A stretch of DNA of 64,000 nucleotides, from the NCBI GenBank assembly GCA_030141605.1, contig JAQGDQ010001049.1, positions 1 to 64,000 of the forward strand, in the 5' to 3' direction. The position numbers were made by a program, and so were the translations under genes. Below the pieces are notes generated by a model that worked only from the letters and a program-made list of their open reading frames with translations, was not told the DNA's origin and ran no database searches. Shown here piece by piece: positions 57,532 to 64,000 of the stretch. Source of the DNA: Tubiluchus corallicola (taxonomy: Eukaryota; Priapulida; Priapulimorpha; Priapulimorphida; Tubiluchidae). The stretch's first letter is position 1. Each line of letters opens with the position of its first letter.

Positions 57532-60431
57532 ATGTCATACGTTATAATCTGTAATCGTAAATGATGCGAGTTGCATTTGAAGTGAAATTGAGACTGCTCA
57601 ATTGGGGCACTCGAACATTTTCCTCTACAAATATTCAATCTGATATGCAGATTGTTTAATAACCACTCCTAGGTTTGTTGCCGTACTGAATGCGTTTTTC
57701 TGCTTTTCTCGTTTCTTATAAATAGTCAGTTAAACGATTTTTCTGTCCTTGCAAATTGAAATTATTTGCCACCTGTTTTAATAATAAAATATAGATTAAA
57801 AGCACTTATCTTCGTGTGTGCTTGCTTTAGTTGTACGTAATTATTTATTCACATTTCATTAGTAGCCTTGGAATTTTTGCGTGCTCGTTTTGTCTGTAGA
57901 TATAGATGCTCCATTGTTTAGTGTCACTGTATAGTACACTGTACAAAAATTATCAGCGTTTTACATGCTTAGTTTCCCATTGTACTCTGTAGATATGTGA
58001 GTGCATTTTAACGAATTTTGAAATTCTACCATTTCACGAGATTTAATGTAGTTTCGCTGTAGTCTACAGATACTTCGCGAAAACGATGTTTTGTTTCGTC
58101 ACTTCGTTGATTTTGTAGGTACGTGTTTGCATTAGTAATATTGCATTAGTGATTTTGTAATAGCCCAATGCCCCAAAATAAACACCATCTTATTATCTCA
58201 TCTGATATAGAGCATTACTGATTATTATACATATGTAGGTAATTTTGTCCGTGCTCATCATCTTAGTATTTTCCGTAAAGTGGCGTTTATGTAGCATGCG
58301 ATACGGATGCATTTTAGGGGTGCGGAATAGATAAAACGGGTATCTGTCCATTTCACGTTTTTGATTGTAATGTTGATATTTTGGATGCTTCATTGTAAAT
58401 AAATCAATAAATCATTAAATTATGCCACATTCTTACTATTGTAAATGCGTGTTGTAAATAAACCATTTTCATTTATGTGAGTAAACAAATCTGTATTGTT
58501 CCTTGAACTTTACATTCTCTTATTACCGTAAATGATCACCGATTTCATAGAGAATTAATAGAGATTACTCTTATTACAAAAATATATTAGCTTTCGATGC
58601 ATTCGGGATACCGTTGGTCAATAACAATTATAGCAACAAGAGCACTATAATGACAACAATAAGCACAACCGTCGCCGCCGGCAAGGACGACAACAGCATA
58701 CCTGCATTAATTTGAAGCCTATTAGCCAGTAGGTAAGGCAGTATCGCTGTAACATCGTGTAAATCAGCAGCTGTTTGTCACCTTTATATTAGACGTCATT
58801 CTGTAAGCCATAGACCTTGTCTCCTTTTATTCTACTCTCATTGTTGATGGAATTCACAAACTTCTCCAGAAAATCCTGTTAACATTAACAACAACGACAG
58901 TGATGTAAGGTAAGATATAAGAACAATTATTTCACACATGCAAATCAAAAAAATATGTTCAACGCTGACAATAATAGTTGCCTCAGTGTGAGGGTAGTTT
59001 CATGAGTATAAGCATTCTCGATGAAGCTACACCGTAAGGTGTATGAATTATAACAGTGGCGCTTGATGCGTCATACAAAATTGAATGTAATTGAAGAAAC
59101 AGGTTAAAAGAAAATTAAAATTAATTTATTAGCAATGTTGTAGTAGTGAATATACCGTATAATGCAAAAAAGAAAGAGATATTACAAATTATGCTAGATA
59201 GAAATAGTTAACTGCAGCTGTAAACTGAGAGCATTACGAAAAAATTGAGCCAATTTAAGGGTGAAAAATAAATTCGTATTTGTGTAATACTCTGTTTTGA
59301 TTAGAAAACGTGACACACGTTTTTTGCAGGACTCTGATAAATGCTGTAAACAGCATCAACAAATTTAACACTAGATTCAACACTAGCTGCAGAAAAAATA
59401 ACGCATAAGGCCGGTCTGATAAACTGGTACATTGAAAACAATATAAACCGACTTTGTCTATTCCGCATCCGCACAACGCATATACGTATCCGGATGCCAG
59501 GTAAACACCACTTAAAATGTAAATATTTTTTACCATAAATATGTAATTTTACTGTACTAATCAAATGTTCATCCTTTTAACTGCACTTTTAATTTATTTG
59601 CACGTATTTGATTGTTTATATTGTATTAACCATGTACCATGCATTCTGTATTTTATAGCTGTAAATTTACTTTTAATACATTGTCGATGTTTTAATGGAT
59701 ATATATATATATATATATACATATTATATATATTATATATATAAAAGTTTCTTGACTTCTGTTCATAGATGTATTATAAATAAAAATAAAAAAAACGAAA
59801 ATCAAACAAGTGAGGAACTTCAGCACCTTATTCGCAGATGGTACACGTCCGAGCGACAGACTTGGTATAACAACACGTTACTTTTTCCCTGAAATACTGC
59901 ACGCACATGTCTTACCTCTCTGAAGATATTTCCATGGCTGTGAAATCTTAAGTCGCACATTCTTTGACGTTAGTAAGCCGCACGCATCACTCTTATTCGA
60001 CTTTACGAGATTCGAAAAGCAGACGGACAAAGCTAATGTGTATCGAATTTTTGGCTATGAAAATTATCCAATATATATCCGTCTCGTTATGGGCGCATGA
60101 ATACGTAATGCGCACTGCGCTTTGTAATGTTTAACCAGCGCATGCTAGCTGCCACAATAATGTTATTTACAAATGTCCACGCATTAAGCAGTGATTAGTC
60201 GTGGCTCATGCGAAGTAATAAAGCCTTAATACGGTTACAAATATAAGTAACATTGAGGAAGCCGACGTGATATTCATTAATTAATTACATTTCCTTTGAT
60301 TTTAATTTGTGTCGCAGGGCGAGACGATTAACAATAGCTTGGACATCCATGGTGTAATAGATTTCCGCCGTAAAAATTAGGGATGGCTGCAAAGAAATGG
60401 CTTTTTTATCAATATGATTATAATTATTATT
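57532..60431. other. Intergenic sequence, no gene recognised
   Basis: AT-rich, with a TA-repeat palindrome at 59698-59745. No exon or element with both ends was recognised. Confidence 0.35.
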
Positions 60432-60510
60432 AACAAACAAACAAACAAACAAACAAACAAACAAACAAACAAACAAACAAACAAACAAACAAACAAACAA
60501 ACAAACAAAC
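60432..60510. repeat. (AAAC)n tetranucleotide repeat
   Basis: A pure ACAA/AAAC run of about 19 units. The minus-strand Cys/Leu/Phe/Val frame is an artefact. Confidence 0.97.
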
Positions 60511-60750
60511 AATATTTGATCATACTTCCATTTTTTTCAGTATAATCTGCATAGATATGCTGGCTTCGTTGTCAGGTTAGCTGTTTGGCTTGACGGGTGT
60601 TCTTTCTCTCACGACCCACAATCATTTGTGAACGTAAAATAATAGAAAGTTGACGATTGATTTGCATGCTGTCAATGATGTTGTCACAACTTTCGACTAT
60701 CTGTCAACTTTTTCAATTTTCACTGGATAATCTTTAGTACTAATAGAGTG

Positions 60751-60825
60751 TCAAGAGGTAGCTGATAGAGTGAACCTGTCAAGAGGTAGCTGATAGAGTG
60801 AACCTGTCAGGAAGTTGCTGAATAT
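60751..60825. repeat. 28-bp tandem repeat, two copies plus a partial
   Basis: TCAAGAGGTAGCTGATAGAG then TGAACCTG occurs at 60751 and 60779. A diverged third start lies at 60807. Confidence 0.9.
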
Positions 60826-60966
60826 TTAGCAATTTTTGTGTCAAATCATATTATGTAATAAATTTTGTATAAAATTTTAATGTTATTTATAGGCGATGAA
60901 ATTGTTATGCTTTGAAACCAAACGTATCCAAAAAAGGGGAACTATTAAAAAGTCGAAATTAAGCAT

Positions 60967-61600
60967 GCTTACGGACCAGGGACTTTTCGGATATGAGAAC
61001 TTTTCGCATTTCTTTCCTTTGTGCAATGTTTGATTTCACATCTCAATAATTGGGTATGTTTGGTCATCACATGTCATTTTGATTAAAGTTGTTAGCAGTG
61101 CCCATCTATTTCCTATCATTAATGTACAAGAAACAGTTTTCTTTAAGAAAGATGCAAGTCATAGAGTAGGCATAGACATTTATTCTCTAAAATAGTCTGG
61201 TAACCAGTTTTTACCTATATCAGTTGAAAGAGTGGACCTTGGTGCTTACTGCCTGGGTGGCAGTACTAATTTTCAGGTGGGCCATGTGAGTGGTACGGGA
61301 CCATTTGTGGGAATGCAAATTTGTGCATGGCAAGCAAGAGGCTGTTTCGTATTGCATCCATGTAGGCATTGAACATTTACTTTGACTATTGTTATTCTAC
61401 AGATCATTGTGTTCATTTGCTTAGTAGTAGAAAAAAATTTAATGGCCCATCATGGCGTACTGCTGTAAAGCTGTCCCATCTCAGAATAGCACAAAACTTG
61501 TTTACTAAAACCCTGTTTATTTTTCTAGTTTATAGGTAAAAACTGGTCACCAAACTAAGCGAGAAACCAATTTTTTGAGCCTTTGACTCCCGGTCTGTAA
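60967..61600. mobile_element. Possible inverted-repeat element
   Basis: TTACGGACCAGGGACTTTTC near 60970 and the reverse complement of the 61580-61600 region (TTACAGACCGGGAGTCAAAG) resemble each other. CCAGTTTTTACCTATA at 61205-61220 is matched by an inverted copy near 61533-61548. No coding frame and no target duplication resolved. Confidence 0.4.
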
Positions 61601-62112
61601 TGTCTATAATACAAATACAGTAGAGCAGATGGTTATTTATTTCTTCCATTATTGCAACGGTTTTCTATACACGATTTAACAAAATAAAACATTACATTTA
61701 TATTTTTCAGTTAAAAAGCTTTGCAACTCACGGCAATCACTTATGTGAGAGACGGAACCAAATCATCATGTGACCCGGGACGCTGTGACCCATTGTTGAC
61801 TTAGTCCTGCGGCCACTGAAGCTGCTATTCGTTTTCTTGTTGAATTATTAAGCATAGAAACTAACATTTGTTTCGATAATGCCAACTGTTTTCTTATTTT
61901 AATTACGCACAAGAGCGCTTAAATGCTGTTAATTGACATTTTTTGAAGAGAAATACATGTTTCTTGTATGTTGATAATGCAACCTGGGTCATCGGTTGTC
62001 TCAGGCAAAAATCTGCAAAAAGTTGACCTATTGACCCAATGACCTGGGACTCGTTTCCATCTCTGACAGTCGTAAGAACAAAAGAGCACGCTGGTGTTAT
62101 ACAAAGCTGTTG

Positions 62113-64000
62113 CTAATCGGATACTGGTACGTTACTTGGATCAACATTAATGACATGCAAATTGCGTGATCGGAAAGATACTTTGTTTGTAAATTCAGCT
62201 GTTCTGTCTCTAGGTGATGAAGTTGTAGCAAGTGTTGCTACTATTACATTCAAATCTCTCTCGGTGACAAAATACAAAGCATACAATTTCGAAACAAACA
62301 AGCAAATCAAACAGACAAGTGCATTGACAATTAATGCAAAAGTTAAACAAGCCGTCTGATAGATGGCGCTAGTGCCTACGTAGTAACTGGGAATGAACGC
62401 TATCCACATGACGAGTGTTGTATAGATGCAAAAACTAATGAAACGGGATTCATTAAAGTTGTCTGGTAGCTTGCGTGTCCTGAATGCGTAGTAACTGAAA
62501 AGAATAAGAAAGGAGCGTTAATAACATACATGCAGCCTCTGACTGAGTGAGATGTCAAAATTTAACAAACTATTAATGACAATAATTTTTTAAAATGTTT
62601 GACTAACCCCGCATCATTAGCCGTAGTATTTAAATCAAATAATTACTTTTTAATAAATTGTAATTGTATTAGTAAAAATAATTCAGCATATTTTTCTAGC
62701 CTCTATTCATATTTCCACCATTTTACTAAGATCTCTTCCCCTGGGTGGCCATTGGCCATATCTAGGCAATTTGTACGAAAACATATATGCTAATTTGTTA
62801 AGCTCTTAAGGTTGTTTAATGTTTGATGTATTTATCACGGCTAAGTATACGATTGCTAATAATAGGCAATTTTGCTTGGCTTCAGCTGCTGATTTTTCCA
62901 TCTGAGTAAAGTTCAAAACGAACATTTTAAATAAAGCCACTTTAACTTTCATATTTGAATTAATCTTTATAATAAATATTTTTATGGCTCTTCCGAGGTA
63001 AATTATTACTTTTTATATTGAAATTTGAAACTTGAAAGTCCCTGCAACATTTACTTCATTTGCTATTACCATACCATTAGGAAGTCTCCGTTTCAATAAA
63101 ATCTGACTATTACTATAATTTGTGTAAGTAATTATTCCTCTTCAAAGATTTTTCATTGTTAAATTGTCCAACTGTGGTTGTTACAATATAATTTATATAC
63201 TAAAAAAAATAAATAAAAAAGTATTTGTTCCTGTGCAGAATTAAAACTTAAAATCGTGATAATTTGGAGAACAGCGACAGCACAAAAAGAAGCGTCATTA
63301 TTTAGCTTAATTTTTTCTAAAGCCTTACAATCTAACGTTTTTATAATTTTCAGATCAGCAAAAAATATTCTAACAATACAAATAACAACAGTGACAACAA
63401 CAACGACAATAGCAATAACAACAATAATAACAATAACAACAACAATAACAATAACAATAGCAACAACAATAACAGTAACAGTAACAGTAACAGTAACAGT
63501 AACAGTAACAGTAACAGTAACAGTAACAGTAACAGTAACAGTAACAGTAACAGTAATAGTAACGATAACAATAATAATAACATAGCAATAACAATAACAG
63601 TAACAATGATAATGACAATGACAATGATAGTGACAATGACAGTAACAATGATAATGACAATGACAGTGACAATAAGAATAAGAATAAGGATAAGAATAAG
63701 AATAACAGTAACAGTAGCAGGACCAGTGACAGTAACAGCAACAACAACAGTAACATTAACATTAACAGTAACAATAACAGTAACAGCAACAGTAACAGTA
63801 ACAGCAACAATAGCAATAGCGATAACAATAACAATAACAGGTAGCAAAATTTTGGCATCTCTGAAACTTACCTGCATAAAATGCAAAGCAAGACATTGTA
63901 AGCCAATGAAGACAGAAATGCTGGAGGGAATGAATTGCAAGTCAATTCAACATAATTCTCTGAACGCGATCTCATCAATTTGGTTGCTTTAGGCGGAAAT
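62113..64000 (-). CDS. Receptor gene C (partial): last two exons of a third mGluR-like class C GPCR
   Basis: The last exon is 62494-62113 (stop TAG). It encodes [20 protein letters not shown] through helices 6-7, SKLYALYFV and a tail of about 45 residues ending VPVSD. The preceding exon ends at 63872 with donor GTAAGT and runs off the window end. Its visible part encodes FPPKATKLMRSRSENYVELT, then [17 protein letters not shown] of helix 5. Splice phases equal those of genes A and B, and helices 6-7 are almost identical to gene B, so B and C are closest relatives here. The intron of 1377 bp contains a long AACAGT-type repeat. The seven other exons must lie beyond base 64000. It should be a membrane receptor. 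Its ligand domain is not visible. Confidence 0.9.
63365..63842. repeat. (AACAGT)n / (AATAAC)n / (AATGAC)n satellite-like tract in gene C intron
   Basis: Nearly 480 bp consist of AAC-type units drifting through AACAAT, AACAGT (pure at about 63474-63555), AATGAC and AATAAG phases. It lies 30 bp from the helix-5 exon of gene C. Long Leu-, Val/Thr- and Tyr/Cys-only frames over it are artefacts. Confidence 0.95.

Noticed and set aside
63256-63992. Frames of 109-196 codons over the AAC-type repeat
   Set aside because: Pure repeat translation (poly Thr/Val, Leu, Tyr/Cys). The minus-strand 196-codon frame only borrows a few residues from the helix-5 exon of gene C.

Overview
This is an AT-rich, intron-rich animal nuclear sequence. 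It has GT-AG introns of hundreds to thousands of bases, long simple repeats ((CT)n, (GA)n, (ATT)n, (GAT)n), tRNA-derived SINE remnants, non-LTR reverse-transcriptase fragments and many short inverted-repeat DNA transposons. A rough-type (ro) homeobox, a family I know from invertebrates and not from vertebrates, argues for a non-vertebrate. The phylum cannot be settled by eye.

Genes. (1) Gene A, + strand, 3108-10585: nine exons of a metabotropic-glutamate-receptor-like class C GPCR, lacking only the 5' signal-peptide exon(s). (2) A two-exon ro-like homeobox gene, - strand, 21196-19661. (3) An intronless type II membrane protein of the nucleotide-diphospho-sugar transferase (PF03407-like) kind, - strand, 27786-26773. 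(4) Gene B, - strand, 41568-32376: a nine-exon paralogue of A with the same intron phases at every junction and the same size in five of nine exons. (5) Gene C, - strand, 62113 to the window end: the last two exons of a third paralogue, which continues beyond base 64000. A and B converge on the 21.8-kb block holding ro and the transferase. B and C lie head-to-tail, about 20 kb apart.

Layout. 1-3.1 kb: simple repeats and a TA-flanked inverted-repeat element. 3.1-10.6 kb: gene A, whose introns carry a hAT-type element with a perfect 8-bp target duplication, a foldback element with a telomere-like core and a PIF/Harbinger-like MITE. 10.6-19.6 kb: repeats, including a 42-bp minisatellite, a palindromic dispersed repeat and a short copy of gene A exon 7. 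19.7-21.2 kb: ro. 23.7-24.7 kb: two opposing non-LTR fragments. 26.8-27.8 kb: the transferase. 28-32 kb: repeats and a long foldback. 32.4-41.6 kb: gene B. 42-62 kb: gene-poor, with a Harbinger-like fossil, a decayed tandem array of a 1.7-2.6 kb unit and more non-LTR tails. 62.1-64 kb: gene C.

Main biological point. By eye alignment to vertebrate mGluR1, receptors A and B keep residues that hold the alpha-amino/alpha-carboxyl part of an amino-acid ligand. They have replaced the basic residues that hold the glutamate side chain (mGluR1 R78, R323, K409). The cluster therefore looks like a local expansion of orphan amino-acid-type receptors rather than glutamate receptors. This is inference from residues and is untested.
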